This document shows positions 12,195-20,670 of a stretch of DNA of 64,000 nt, in pieces. The stretch is from Bacteroides xylanisolvens XB1A (GTDB lineage Bacteria; Bacteroidota; Bacteroidia; Bacteroidales; Bacteroidaceae), in contig NC_021017.1 of the NCBI RefSeq assembly GCF_000210075.1, positions 1,687,998 through 1,751,997 of the forward strand. Reading direction: 5' to 3'. A program made the position numbers and the translations under genes. The first letter of the stretch is position 1, and each line of letters begins with the position of its first letter. Under the pieces are notes generated by a model. The model had not been told where the DNA came from, made no database searches, and worked only from the letters and a program-made list of their open reading frames with translations.

Positions 12195-13217
12195 ATGCCA
12201 GCAAATAGAAATGCCTTAATCCGTTATAAAACAATTGATAACTGTCTGCGTAATCCTTATCGACGCTGGACGTTGGAAGATTTGGTAGATGCTTGCTCGG
12301 ATGCCCTTTATGAATACGAAGGCATCGATAAAGGCATAAGCAAACGTACGGTACAAATGGATATACAGATGATGCGCAGCGAGAAGCTGGGTTATAACGC
12401 TCCGATTGTGGTGTACGAAAATAAATACTATAAATACGAAGATCCGGAATACAGCATTACACAAACTCCGCTGAACGAACAAGACCTGAAAACGATGTCG
12501 GAAGCAGTGGAAGTGTTGAGGCAGTTTAAAGGCTTCTCCTATTTTACGGAAATGAGCGATATTATCAACCGCCTGGAAGATCACGTTGCTTCTGCCCGGA
12601 TGAAAACCACTCCTGTCATTGACTTTGAAAAGAATGAATCATTGAAAGGACTGGATTATCTGGATACGATCTATCACGCGATTGTAAACGAGCATCCGAT
12701 ACAGCTCAAATATCGTTCGTTCAAGGCACGTTCGGCCAACAGCTTTATTTTTTATCCTTATCTATTAAAAGAGTATCGCAACCGATGGTTCGTTTATGGT
12801 GTCAGAGGAAACGGACGGATCTTGCAAAATTTAGCTTTGGACAGAATACAATCATTGGAGGTTCTGCCACAAGAACATTACATAAAAAATACGTTCTTCG
12901 ATCCGAACACGTTCTTCGATGATCTGGTAGGAGTCACTAAAAACACTGGAAGTGTAGCGGAGAAAGTCGGTTTCAAGGTAGCGGCTGCCGAAGCACCTTA
13001 CATCATAACCAAGCCTATACACCGCAGCCAGCAAGTGGTGGAAAGATTAGCTGACGGAAGTGTCATACTGGAAATTGAAGTCGTCATCAACCATGAGTTA
13101 GAACGAGTATTCTTCGGATATGCCGAGGGAATACAAGTTCTTTATCCGAAGACTCTGGTAGAATTGATGGGTAGGAAACTAAAAAAGGCTGCTGAACAAT
13201 ATACCCATTCGAAATGA
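12195..13217 (+). CDS. WYL-domain transcriptional regulator
   Basis: 340 aa starting MPANRNALIRYKTID. An N-terminal winged-helix HTH (about 1-75; YRRWTLEDLVDACSDAL then SKRTVQMDIQMMRS) is followed by a WYL ligand-binding domain (about 150-240) with HPIQLKYRSF and RWFVYGVR, and a C-terminal extension. WYL regulators sense nucleotides or nucleic acids in several families, mostly as repressors or activators. It stands alone between the GH32 gene (divergent) and the patatin gene (convergent). A role in the fructan locus is possible because of the shared intergenic region, but such genes are common in Bacteroides and may be unrelated. Start chosen from the promoter position. Confidence 0.88.
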   Translation: MPANRNALIRYKTIDNCLRNPYRRWTLEDLVDACSDALYEYEGIDKGISKRTVQMDIQMMRSEKLGYNAPIVVYENKYYKYEDPEYSITQTPLNEQDLKTMSEAVEVLRQFKGFSYFTEMSDIINRLEDHVASARMKTTPVIDFEKNESLKGLDYLDTIYHAIVNEHPIQLKYRSFKARSANSFIFYPYLLKEYRNRWFVYGVRGNGRILQNLALDRIQSLEVLPQEHYIKNTFFDPNTFFDDLVGVTKNTGSVAEKVGFKVAAAEAPYIITKPIHRSQQVVERLADGSVILEIEVVINHELERVFFGYAEGIQVLYPKTLVELMGRKLKKAAEQYTHSK

Positions 13218-13304
13218 AAAGGGAACACGCCCAATTATCCTATCTGACATTCAAGAAAAACAAAAAAGCATGGAGAGCCTGTCTATTGTTCAACTATGGA
13301 AACT

Positions 13305-14150
13305 TTATTCTTCAAGTAAGGCTCTCGCACATTCGTACCCTTCCTGATAAAACTCTGTCAGCTTTTGCACATCTTTCTCGATGCGGTCTACGGCTACAGG
13401 TTTTAACGGGCGAATAACAATAATCTGTCCTTCATCCTCCATGCGCTCTACCATTTCCAACTGCTCATTATAAACAGCACACCGCCGACTTAACGCTTCG
13501 CGCAACTTCGGATATTTCCGATATACAAATGAAGGGATACGAATGTCTTTCGAATCTTTCCGATACCCTCGGTTACGGGTGAGTACCACAACATTTCTCG
13601 TGCAGCCATCCGTAATGGCTCTTTGCAAAGGAATGGAATCTACAATTCCTCCGTCGAGCATGGGAACCCCGTCTACATAAGTAATAGGACATACAAAAGG
13701 GAGACTGCTGGATGCGCGGACAATATCAATCACCCTGCGACTGTCTTTTTTCTCTTCGAAATAGTTGGCTTCTCCCGTGATGCAATTCGTAGTCACCATC
13801 ACAAAACGTTCCGGTGAAGCAAAATATGTTTCATAATCGTAAGGAAGAATATGTTCGGGGAATTCATTGAATAACAGATCAAAGTCCAGTATATTACGCT
13901 TTTTGAGCAAATGTTTCAGACCGATATAATCATACTTCTCCAACAAGTCAATGTTGCTGTACTTGGCACGTCCCCGTTGCCGTGATGCATACGACAACCC
14001 GTTGCACGCACCGGCAGACACTCCTATCGCATAGGGAAACCGGATATCGTGATCCATAAAATAATCAAGCACACCGCAGGTGAATACTCCACGCATTCCC
14101 CCGCCTTCCAACACTAATCCCGTAGATTCATCAATTTTCAAGTCCTTCAT
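13305..14150 (-). CDS. Patatin-like phospholipase
   Basis: 281 aa, no signal peptide. The oxyanion motif GGGMRG is at 16-21, the nucleophile motif GVSAG at 43-47 (Ser45), and the catalytic Asp lies in MLDGGIVDS (about 165-170), so the Ser-Asp dyad is intact. Patatin-like proteins hydrolyse acyl esters of phospholipids. Start at 14150 lies inside the last codons of the antiporter gene (20 nt overlap), so the two are translationally coupled. Closely resembles the YjjU-type cytoplasmic subgroup in length and motif context. The physiological substrate is unknown. Confidence 0.88.
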   Translation of the reverse strand: MKDLKIDESTGLVLEGGGMRGVFTCGVLDYFMDHDIRFPYAIGVSAGACNGLSYASRQRGRAKYSNIDLLEKYDYIGLKHLLKKRNILDFDLLFNEFPEHILPYDYETYFASPERFVMVTTNCITGEANYFEEKKDSRRVIDIVRASSSLPFVCPITYVDGVPMLDGGIVDSIPLQRAITDGCTRNVVVLTRNRGYRKDSKDIRIPSFVYRKYPKLREALSRRCAVYNEQLEMVERMEDEGQIIVIRPLKPVAVDRIEKDVQKLTEFYQEGYECARALLEE

Positions 14151-16353
14151 TTTTATCTCCCGTATTCTTATTCCGGCGGATTACCAGCAAAGATGACAAT
14201 TCACGCATCACAGCCTCATCCTCGGATAATTTCGTATAAGAAAGATGGCTCATTATCAATAACCCGTCTTTCTCTTCAGTCACTAAATCTTCTACTCCCG
14301 CAAACCACACTATCATCGTTTGTTCCGGATAACGCACCTGCAAATCGTCAATGCGTCCACGGAACTCTTCATCGTCCGTATCAAAAAGGAAAAGACGTAC
14401 CGAGTGTCCGTTCTGCAACATCTTATCCAAATAGGAAAAAAGAAACAGATCAATCATTCCGCCGAATACGAAACTGACCGTCGTGCCTTCCCGATACTGA
14501 CGATTGACAAATACGGCCACCGGACACTTCACCTGCTCCATAATCTCATCAATCTTATCCCGGAAGAGCGTTAACCATAAAATTGCTCCCGGAGTTCCCG
14601 GCATATCCGAACGATAATGACTCCCGGCTCCCAAAAGCAGCATATCAGGATGTTCGTTACGGACAAAGTGGATGATTTCCTGTACAAGTTTGTCTGTCAC
14701 CCGATAATGGTTATCTACCTGGATATTCAATTTCGCTGCCTGTTGATTGAGCAAAGCAAAACTCTCGCTGGCATAATGTTCGGCATTCAACGGATTCAGA
14801 TCCGTGCCCACCGTATAGTGTGCTGCAATCAAATGATTTTTCTTCAACTGCTTCCCAAATAACAAATCATAAATGGAAAGCAACACACGCCCGGATTCCG
14901 GACGCCCGAAACAAAATATCAATTTGTGCTTCAAAGATAATTTTTCTTCCCGACGTACGAAAATATGTTCCACCAAATGAAGCAAAGGAGTAGTCATAAA
15001 GGTCGTAACTAGCGCCATAATGACCAAAATTACAAATATAGAAGGAGGAAGAACTCCCATTTCATAACCGATATTCAAAGCGACAAGCTCCATTAATCCC
15101 CGTGTATTCATCAATGTCCCTATCGTCAGACTATCCTTCCACGACTCACCCACCAAACGGGCGGCAATGGCACATCCACCCAGTTTGCCGACAACAGCAA
15201 CCGTCACCAACAGTAAACATACCATCCACAACTCCGGACTGTTTATCAAACCGATTTCCGTGCGCAATCCGGTGAAGGCAAAGAACAGAGGTAAAAAGAA
15301 GACTAATGAAATATCTTCCACCTTCTCCATCATCACCTTCCGGAAACCCAGATTGGACGGCATCACTAGCCCTGCCATAAAGGCTCCGAATAGTGCATGA
15401 ATACCAATAATTTCGGTCAGACAAGAAGAAATAATAAGAATGAGCAGAATAAATGCCACGAATGTTTTATTGATTGCTTCCCGGTTGGCATATACTTCTC
15501 CCACTTTCTTCAGAAATGGGCGAACGACCAAAAACATGACCGCAATATAGACAACTGCCAGCCCCACTGAATAAAGTGCACTGGCAAAACTTCCTGCTTT
15601 GGAGATAGCAATCACCACTGCCAACAGACACCAGGCTGTCACATCATCATTGGCAGCGGAAGCAATGGTCAGCGTCCCTAAAGGAGTCTTCGTCATATTC
15701 CGCTCCTGAATGATGCGCGCCAATACCGGAAAAGCGGTGATACTCATAGAAATACCTATAAACAAAGCAAATGGAAGAAACGGAGTTTGGGCAGCTGCAT
15801 ATTCTTCGTACACCCAGTAAGAAGACAAGATGCCCAGAAAGAAGGGTACTAGGATTCCGGCATGGCTAATCACCAGCGTTTCATTGATTTTATTTTTCAG
15901 TACACTGAAATCCAGCTCCATACCGATGACAAACATAAAAAGGATCAGTCCCACCTGACTCAACAGTTCAAGATTGGTAAGCGAGTGTGCCGGAAAAAGG
16001 AAATGAAAAGCATCCGGAAAGAAAAAGCCGAGTACGGAAGGTCCTAACACAATACCGGCAACAATCTCTCCAATCACTCCCGGTTGCCCGATCAGACTGA
16101 ACAAATAGCCAAAAAGACGCACCATCAGCAGTACGGCTATAATCTGAATCAACAAGGTAGTGAGCGGATGATGAAGATTATCCTGTATAAACTGGAGAAA
16201 CATAGTGAATGGATTCCCCTGTACCATGTTCTGCGCATTTACCGCATAGTGCGAAAACCGGTCACCCTCTTCAATAGCAACATAAATCAACCCTCCAAAC
16301 AGGAGTAACATCAGTACATAAATGACATAATTCTTCCGGGCCCTGTTCCGCAT
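14131..16353 (-). CDS. CPA2-family cation/proton antiporter with C-terminal USP-like domain
   Basis: 740 aa. One N-terminal helix is followed by about twelve transmembrane helices (70-460) with the CPA2 features GQPGVIGEIVAGIVLGPS and SAANDDVTAWCLLA, the double-Asp ion site typical of electrogenic antiporters. The last ~260 residues are soluble; the stretch with HPDMLLLGAGSHYRSDMPG and CPVAVFVNR resembles universal stress protein folds, probably a nucleotide-binding regulatory part. It exchanges Na+ or K+ for protons at the inner membrane. It is followed by the patatin gene with overlap. Ion specificity is not deduced. Confidence 0.9.
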   Translation of the reverse strand: MRNRARKNYVIYVLMLLLFGGLIYVAIEEGDRFSHYAVNAQNMVQGNPFTMFLQFIQDNLHHPLTTLLIQIIAVLLMVRLFGYLFSLIGQPGVIGEIVAGIVLGPSVLGFFFPDAFHFLFPAHSLTNLELLSQVGLILFMFVIGMELDFSVLKNKINETLVISHAGILVPFFLGILSSYWVYEEYAAAQTPFLPFALFIGISMSITAFPVLARIIQERNMTKTPLGTLTIASAANDDVTAWCLLAVVIAISKAGSFASALYSVGLAVVYIAVMFLVVRPFLKKVGEVYANREAINKTFVAFILLILIISSCLTEIIGIHALFGAFMAGLVMPSNLGFRKVMMEKVEDISLVFFLPLFFAFTGLRTEIGLINSPELWMVCLLLVTVAVVGKLGGCAIAARLVGESWKDSLTIGTLMNTRGLMELVALNIGYEMGVLPPSIFVILVIMALVTTFMTTPLLHLVEHIFVRREEKLSLKHKLIFCFGRPESGRVLLSIYDLLFGKQLKKNHLIAAHYTVGTDLNPLNAEHYASESFALLNQQAAKLNIQVDNHYRVTDKLVQEIIHFVRNEHPDMLLLGAGSHYRSDMPGTPGAILWLTLFRDKIDEIMEQVKCPVAVFVNRQYREGTTVSFVFGGMIDLFLFSYLDKMLQNGHSVRLFLFDTDDEEFRGRIDDLQVRYPEQTMIVWFAGVEDLVTEEKDGLLIMSHLSYTKLSEDEAVMRELSSLLVIRRNKNTGDKNEGLEN

Positions 16354-16537
16354 AAACTTTATTTTTACGATTTGTGCATATTTATGGTAAAAACAAACGA
16401 AAAAGGCAGATAGTTTGGCGAAAATAACAAATTCTCAAACAAAATCTTGTTTTTTTGCTTCAATCTATGTAACTTTAGGCTAGCTTAATTGTTTAAGGAG
16501 GAAAAAATCAAAAAAGTCCTGCCCGCAGGCAAGCACC

Positions 16538-17065
16538 ATGAGAATACAGTTTGAGATTAAAGAAAATTTGCCGGAAATTATCGAAGAAATCTTACACTCT
16601 GATAAGTGGCAAACTTCCGTGAAGGAAGAACTGAGCGGTCGGACGACCGTTGTGATCCGTGACCAAGCGTATGGTTCAGAAGCTACCATTGAAATTTATG
16701 CTACATCTATTGAAATCAAAACCGCATGGTCAAAGTACTCCTATCGTATATTTGTAACCAACGATATCGTATGGTGCGAATATAACGGTGCCTATCGTGG
16801 TCTGTTGGAACAAGTGCTCCTACCTACTATTACTCCTAAAGAAAACCTGCTCAATTCTGACGTGACTGAAAGTTCGCTCTACGGAAATGAGCATAAGAAA
16901 TTGAGAGAGTATGCAGAAGATAACCTGAAACTGAAACAATTCCGCAGGGAAAACTTCAATGAACAGAAGAATGGAACCGCTCCATTCGATCATCCCAAGC
17001 GTGTGTATGATGAGTTTATTAAAGAAGATTATGTAGTAGCACCCAAAGAAGAAGAGAACAAATAA
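16538..17065 (+). CDS. Protein of unknown function, 175 aa
   Basis: No family recognised. The protein is acidic to neutral, without signal peptide or membrane segment. A probable beta-rich N-terminal half (5-110: IRDQAYGSEATIEIYATSI, YSYRIFVTNDIVWCEY) is followed by a charged helical tail with many Glu/Lys. ATG at 16538 is the first in frame. The stop lies inside the tail end of a decayed minus-strand gene. A TAACTTTA at about 16468 could be a degenerate -7 box. The length and even codon use suggest a real gene. Confidence 0.7.
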   Translation: MRIQFEIKENLPEIIEEILHSDKWQTSVKEELSGRTTVVIRDQAYGSEATIEIYATSIEIKTAWSKYSYRIFVTNDIVWCEYNGAYRGLLEQVLLPTITPKENLLNSDVTESSLYGNEHKKLREYAEDNLKLKQFRRENFNEQKNGTAPFDHPKRVYDEFIKEDYVVAPKEEENK

Positions 17066-17343
17066 TCTGTACTTAATGCTTTACCTTGTGCCATCGTATT
17101 GGCACTCCAGTGCCACCATATTGACACAGTCGTGCCAGTAAGGTGGCATGATTGTGCCAATAAAAAAGGTTGAACAATTATCAAACGCTCTCTCTCATAA
17201 ATTTTATAGCCGTACCCACTACCTCCAACCCGGGTCACTTCCAAACGGTATCTATTTACCGGATGCACATACACATACATGATTCCCACTAAAAGCAGTA
17301 AGACAAAGCAACTAACACCTATTACTTTTTTATTTCTCTTCAT
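17029..17343 (-). pseudogene. DUF4907-like membrane-anchored protein, C-terminus apparently replaced by repeats
   Basis: 104 aa frame starting MKRNKKVIGV with one N-terminal membrane segment (7-27), then VTRVGGSGYGYKIYERERL and IIVQPF, which resembles the small DUF4907 proteins that accompany Kelch-repeat genes in Bacteroides. After IIVQPF the frame enters the TGGCAC/GTGCCA repeat block and no longer looks like the family; it ends overlapping the 3' end of the convergent 16538-17065 gene by 37 nt. Its ATG overlaps the end of the Kelch remnant by 14 nt, as in an intact operon. I read it as truncated, but a functional short anchor protein is possible. Confidence 0.45.
17088..17159. repeat. Cluster of TGGCAC/GTGCCA short inverted repeats
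   Basis: GTGCCA occurs at 17088-17093, 17110-17115, 17132-17137 and 17154-17159 on the plus strand, and TGGCAC at 17100-17105. The units lie about 22 nt apart (offsets 22, 22, 22), so this is a 22-nt periodic array. TGGCAC-TCCA-GTGCCA and TGCCA-GTAAGG-TGGCA can fold into small hairpins. Confidence 0.6.
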
Positions 17344-17545
17344 ATTCGTATGGTTTCAACTCCCAGGTATCATCGTAATAATAAGTGGAAGATCCTCCTG
17401 TAGCTATAATTCCCCGTTTTCCGGTAGAAAAACATACAGCTTTCGAGCGTGTGCTTCCTTCGAAATCGGTCAAATCCTCCCCATCTCACAGGTCTGTCAA
17501 AGGGTCGTAAATCCAGTAGTTAGAGCGGTAACTGCTTCCTGCAGT
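17330..17545 (-). pseudogene. Remnant of a Kelch-repeat beta-propeller gene
   Basis: Minus-strand translation from about 17545 gives YRSNYWIYDPLTDL, an in-frame TGA at 17486-17488, then DGEDLTDFEGSTRSKAVCF and IIATGGSSTYYYDDTWELKP, ending at TAA 17330-17332. This is the end of a Kelch/galactose-oxidase-type propeller (Y.YDP.TD.W, F.G..R..A, ATGG, DDTWEL). The TGA stands where Kelch proteins have Trp (one base from TGG). Everything upstream of about 17546 is missing and is replaced by the CTCTGTG repeat. Only about 70 residues of a several-hundred-residue protein remain. Confidence 0.7.
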
Positions 17546-17573
17546 CTGTCCTGATCTCAATTTTCCTTTATCT

Positions 17574-17641
17574 TCCTCTGTGTCCTCTGCGTCCTCTGTG
17601 GTGAAATAATCTGTGTAAATCTGTGTAATCTGTGGTGAAAC
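17574..17641. repeat. CTCTGTG / AATCTGTGT low-complexity repeat
   Basis: Three near-copies of TCCTCTGYG are followed by three variants of AATCTGTG ending GGTGAAA, with GGTGAAA twice (17600-17606 region and 17634-17640). It marks the breakpoint of the Kelch gene and abuts the promoter of the next gene. Similar sequences are, from memory, dispersed in bacterial genomes. Confidence 0.6.
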
Positions 17642-17646
17642 TTTCC

Positions 17647-17654
17647 TATATTTG
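17647..17654 (+). promoter_or_regulatory. -7 box of the C1 peptidase gene
   Basis: TATATTTG matches TAnnTTTG perfectly, 34 nt before the ATG at 17688. No -33 TTTG: that position lies in the CTGTG repeat. Confidence 0.5.
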
Positions 17655-17687
17655 TAGCCAAAACAATTTAATATTAATTTCATAGGA

Positions 17688-18872
17688 ATGAAAAAGACAA
17701 TCCTTATTGCTGCTTTAGGCTTGTTCAGCCTAAACATCATGGCACAAGATGCAAAACCTGAAGAAGGTTTTGTTTTCACGACAGTGAAAGAAAACCCGAT
17801 TACTTCTATCAAGAATCAAAATCGTTCGAGCACTTGCTGGAGTTTCTCAACTCTCGGATTCATTGAATCAGAATTGCTTCGCTTAGGTAAAGGCGAGTAT
17901 GACCTGTCTGAAATGTTTGTCGTACACAAAACGATGCAGGATCGCGGAGTAAACTATGTACGCTATCATGGTGACAGTTCTTTCTCCCCGGGCGGAAGTT
18001 TTTATGATGTAATGTACTGCATCAAGAATTATGGTATTGTTCCTCAAGAGGTGATGCCGGGTATCATGTACGGTGACACGTTGCCGGTGCATAACGAACT
18101 GGATGCTGTTGCTTCCGGTTACATCAATGCTATTGCGAAAGGTAAGTTGAGCAAACTGACTCCGGTATGGAAAAACGGACTAAGCGCTATTTATGATACT
18201 TATCTGGGAGCATGCCCGGAGAAGTTCACATACAAAGGCAAAGAATATACTCCGAAGACTTTTTCTGAATCACTGGGATTGAACTGTGACGACTATGTAT
18301 CACTGACTTCTTATACACATCATCCATTCTATTCTCAATTCGCAATCGAGATTCAGGATAATTGGCGCAATGGTTTATCCTACAACCTGCCTATCGAAGA
18401 GCTGATGGCTGTAATGGACAATGCTGTAAAGAAAGGTTATACTTTTGCATGGGGTAGTGACGTCAGCGAACAGGGATTCACACGTGACGGTATCGCCGTT
18501 ATGCCAGATGTAAACAAAGAATCTGAACTTTCCGGTTCGGATATGGCTCGCTGGACCGGCCTGACTGCTGCTAACAAACGTCAAATGATGACAACCAAAC
18601 CATACCCGGAAATCGACGTCACTCAAGAAATGCGCCAAGTTGCTTTCGACAATTGGGAAACTACGGACGACCACGGAATGGTAATCTACGGTATCGCTAA
18701 AGACCAAAACGGAAAAGAATACTTCATGGTGAAGAATTCTTGGGGTAAATCAGGCAAATACAATGGTATCTGGTATGCTTCCAAAGCATTCGTTGCTTAC
18801 AAGACTATGAATATTCTTGTACACAAAGACGCACTGCCTAAAGAGATTGCTAAAAAACTGGGAATCAAATAA
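17688..18872 (+). CDS. Secreted C1-family peptidase (bleomycin hydrolase/aminopeptidase C-like)
   Basis: 394 aa with a signal peptide (cleavage near IMAQ-D, residue 20). The papain-like catalytic residues are present: Cys50 in SSTCWSFS preceded by the oxyanion Gln (KNQNRS), His in DDHGMVIYG (about 335-343) and Asn in VKNSWG (about 355-360). The layout and length match PepC/bleomycin hydrolases, except that those are normally cytoplasmic while this one is exported, so it probably trims peptides in the periplasm. Single-gene unit with its own -7 box and a strong terminator. Family call firm, substrate unknown. Confidence 0.92.
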   Translation: MKKTILIAALGLFSLNIMAQDAKPEEGFVFTTVKENPITSIKNQNRSSTCWSFSTLGFIESELLRLGKGEYDLSEMFVVHKTMQDRGVNYVRYHGDSSFSPGGSFYDVMYCIKNYGIVPQEVMPGIMYGDTLPVHNELDAVASGYINAIAKGKLSKLTPVWKNGLSAIYDTYLGACPEKFTYKGKEYTPKTFSESLGLNCDDYVSLTSYTHHPFYSQFAIEIQDNWRNGLSYNLPIEELMAVMDNAVKKGYTFAWGSDVSEQGFTRDGIAVMPDVNKESELSGSDMARWTGLTAANKRQMMTTKPYPEIDVTQEMRQVAFDNWETTDDHGMVIYGIAKDQNGKEYFMVKNSWGKSGKYNGIWYASKAFVAYKTMNILVHKDALPKEIAKKLGIK

Positions 18873-18895
18873 ACGAGTACCCATCCTTTATAAAT

Positions 18896-18936
18896 AAAAA
18901 GCCTCATTAGCTACGAATAGCTTCTGAGGCTTTTTT
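18896..18936 (+). terminator. Rho-independent terminator of the C1 peptidase gene
   Basis: AAAAAGCCTCA (18896-18906) pairs with TGAGGCTTTTT (18925-18935), T-run following. Confidence 0.85.
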
Positions 18937-19579
18937 AAGCAGTTATTTTCCGGGATTACTCCATGTTATCGAAACAAAAGTAAGACTGCAGCTTTTTTCC
19001 TCCAAATAGAATCGACCAAAGAACGGATTTCAACGGTAAACAGTTTTGTTCTATTTTTAAGATTCTACCGTTTGACAGTGGCTATGAATCAAATCAAGCA
19101 GAGAATAAAATGCATAAATTAATGCAAGATTATACACATACAGCCCCTTATTATGCATAAATACAAGAAAAAACAGACGGTCTTTATGGTATAAATGCAC
19201 CCTTGCTTTTAATGAAACGCAGGCTTGGTCGGTGAGAAACGCATCCTTGCTCACCGACCAAGCCAGCGTTCATCGGTGAGAAAGGATTTTTGGGCTGAAA
19301 GAAGAGCCATTTCCAAGTTATTTCACTTCAGAATCCATTGATTCTTTATATAGCAAATAGCTATATAATAGGAAAAGAATCATTCATTTACTCCGACTCT
19401 GAAAGCAAATAAGTACCAAAAAGATCTTCCATCAGCAAAGCGCTGTCTTTTCGCATTTCCCTGATACATATTTAAGCGATTTTTTATCAACCTCTTGCAT
19501 ACCGGCTCTGATTGACAGCAGGGAGAAGGTATAAAACATCCCATTTTTATGTATAGTCCAATTTTAAGCAGACGCAGAT
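18937..19579. other. 643-nt gene-free region with inverted repeats
   Basis: I see no convincing gene here. It holds the 15-bp inverted repeat at 19222-19264, a further copy of CGGTGAGAAA at 19275-19284, and a hairpin TTATATAGC-AAATA-GCTATATAA (19346-19368). Short open frames have no recognisable content. It may contain the remains of a lost element or a small RNA. Confidence 0.5.
19222..19264. repeat. 15-bp perfect inverted repeat
   Basis: GGCTTGGTCGGTGAG (19222-19236) and CTCACCGACCAAGCC (19250-19264), 13-nt loop; after one mismatch the pairing continues with ACGC/GCGT. No T-run, so it does not look like a terminator. Confidence 0.75.
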
Positions 19580-20431
19580 TTATTTCTCGCGATATTCCAG
19601 CGGAGTCATCTTCACCTTTTTACGAAAGTATTTATTGAAAAAAGAATGATTGTTAAAGCCTAACGAGAAAGCTATTTCTTTCACCGGCAACCGGGTGGTT
19701 TTCAATTGGGCCTTCGCATTCATAATAATAATTTCTGTAATGATTGCCAACGGACTGTATCCGCTTGCCCGACGGATGGCACTTGAGAAATGTGCCGCAG
19801 TAACCCCACACTTCTCCGCATAAAACGCCACTTCATGCTCTTTAGTATAATGAGCCATCAACAACTGTATAAACTGCCTGTACAACTCCTGTTCTCTTCT
19901 CAAAGGTTCATCGAGTTTCTTGCCATAGCGTTTATACAATTCTTTCGTTCCCTGCAAAAAAATAGCCAGTACGGAACGTATGATCTCTTTATTTTCTAAT
20001 GAATGTGGGAGTGTATAAGCACGAATCAGTAAAAGATATACATTCCGGTATAAGCCGGCAACATCCTCTTGCAGAGAAATGACCGGACTGTTCAATATCA
20101 TAGGCATAAAGTCCAGCAGGATTTCCACATAATTGCCCGAAAGCATAAAATCGGACGAGAAACCGGCAAAAGAAATACGGGTATCGGACGAAACTTCGTG
20201 TATCTGAATGAATGAATTAGGAAGAACAACGATGAAATCATTCTTACGAATGACAATCTCCAACAAATTAATGGTAGCTCTGACCATCCCTTCCGTACAA
20301 AGCACAAAGACACCGGCTTTTATTTTACAGGGGAAATTACCATAGTAGTTTAAGATATCTCCGGTGATACTGTCATCTGCTATAAAATCAACCGGAAGGT
20401 CAAATTTAGGAAAGGATTCGTTAGTTGTCAT
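19580..20431 (-). CDS. AraC-family transcriptional regulator
   Basis: 283 aa. The N-terminal half (1-175) is a cupin-like sensor domain. The C-terminal ~100 residues carry the two AraC HTH motifs: YAEKCGVTAAHFSSAIRR and VKEIAFSLGFNNHSFFNKYF, ending KMTPLEYREK. It is divergent from the lipoprotein/TonB-receptor operon at 20671, with 239 nt between, so it may control that operon; this is inference from position. On the minus strand TATATTTG (20566-20573) is a possible -7 box. Confidence 0.9.
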   Translation of the reverse strand: MTTNESFPKFDLPVDFIADDSITGDILNYYGNFPCKIKAGVFVLCTEGMVRATINLLEIVIRKNDFIVVLPNSFIQIHEVSSDTRISFAGFSSDFMLSGNYVEILLDFMPMILNSPVISLQEDVAGLYRNVYLLLIRAYTLPHSLENKEIIRSVLAIFLQGTKELYKRYGKKLDEPLRREQELYRQFIQLLMAHYTKEHEVAFYAEKCGVTAAHFSSAIRRASGYSPLAIITEIIIMNAKAQLKTTRLPVKEIAFSLGFNNHSFFNKYFRKKVKMTPLEYREK

Positions 20432-20597
20432 CGTCAGTTCTTTTTTAATTTACCAAAAATATCCATTTCATCCGGATTCCGGGCAACAAGTTCAAAAATG
20501 GTATATTATATCCTACAAATAGAACATTATTTTCTTCTTTATTAGGATTGTATTTAAGAAAATAGCAAATATAGAATATTGAATCCCAAGAATGGAG

Positions 20598-20629
20598 CTT
20601 GACGGCAGTCACCTATTAGCCGTACTTTG
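20598..20629 (+). promoter_or_regulatory. Possible promoter of the lipoprotein/TonB-receptor operon
   Basis: CTTG (20598-20601), then TACTTTG (20623-20629), one base shorter than the TAnnTTTG consensus. Start codon at 20671. Weak. Confidence 0.35.
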
Positions 20630-20670
20630 CATCGTTTTAATAAATATGTTGAAATAAAACCTAGAAGAGA

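Noticed and set aside
13214..13417. 67-codon plus-strand frame after the WYL gene
   Set aside because: No start signal, no recognisable content, and it overlaps the C-terminus of the patatin gene on the other strand.
17088..17159. CRISPR array
   Set aside because: Only 6-bp units, no spacers of 30 nt and no cas genes in the window.
17486..17812. 108-codon minus-strand frame over the C1 peptidase start
   Set aside because: Its first half is antisense to the signal peptide of a clear peptidase gene and its middle reads through the CTCTGTG repeat; only its end is part of the Kelch remnant.
20432..20670. Riboswitch (cobalamin type) before the TonB receptor operon
   Set aside because: GACGGCAGTCACC caught the eye but no B12-box pattern or conserved stems could be found.
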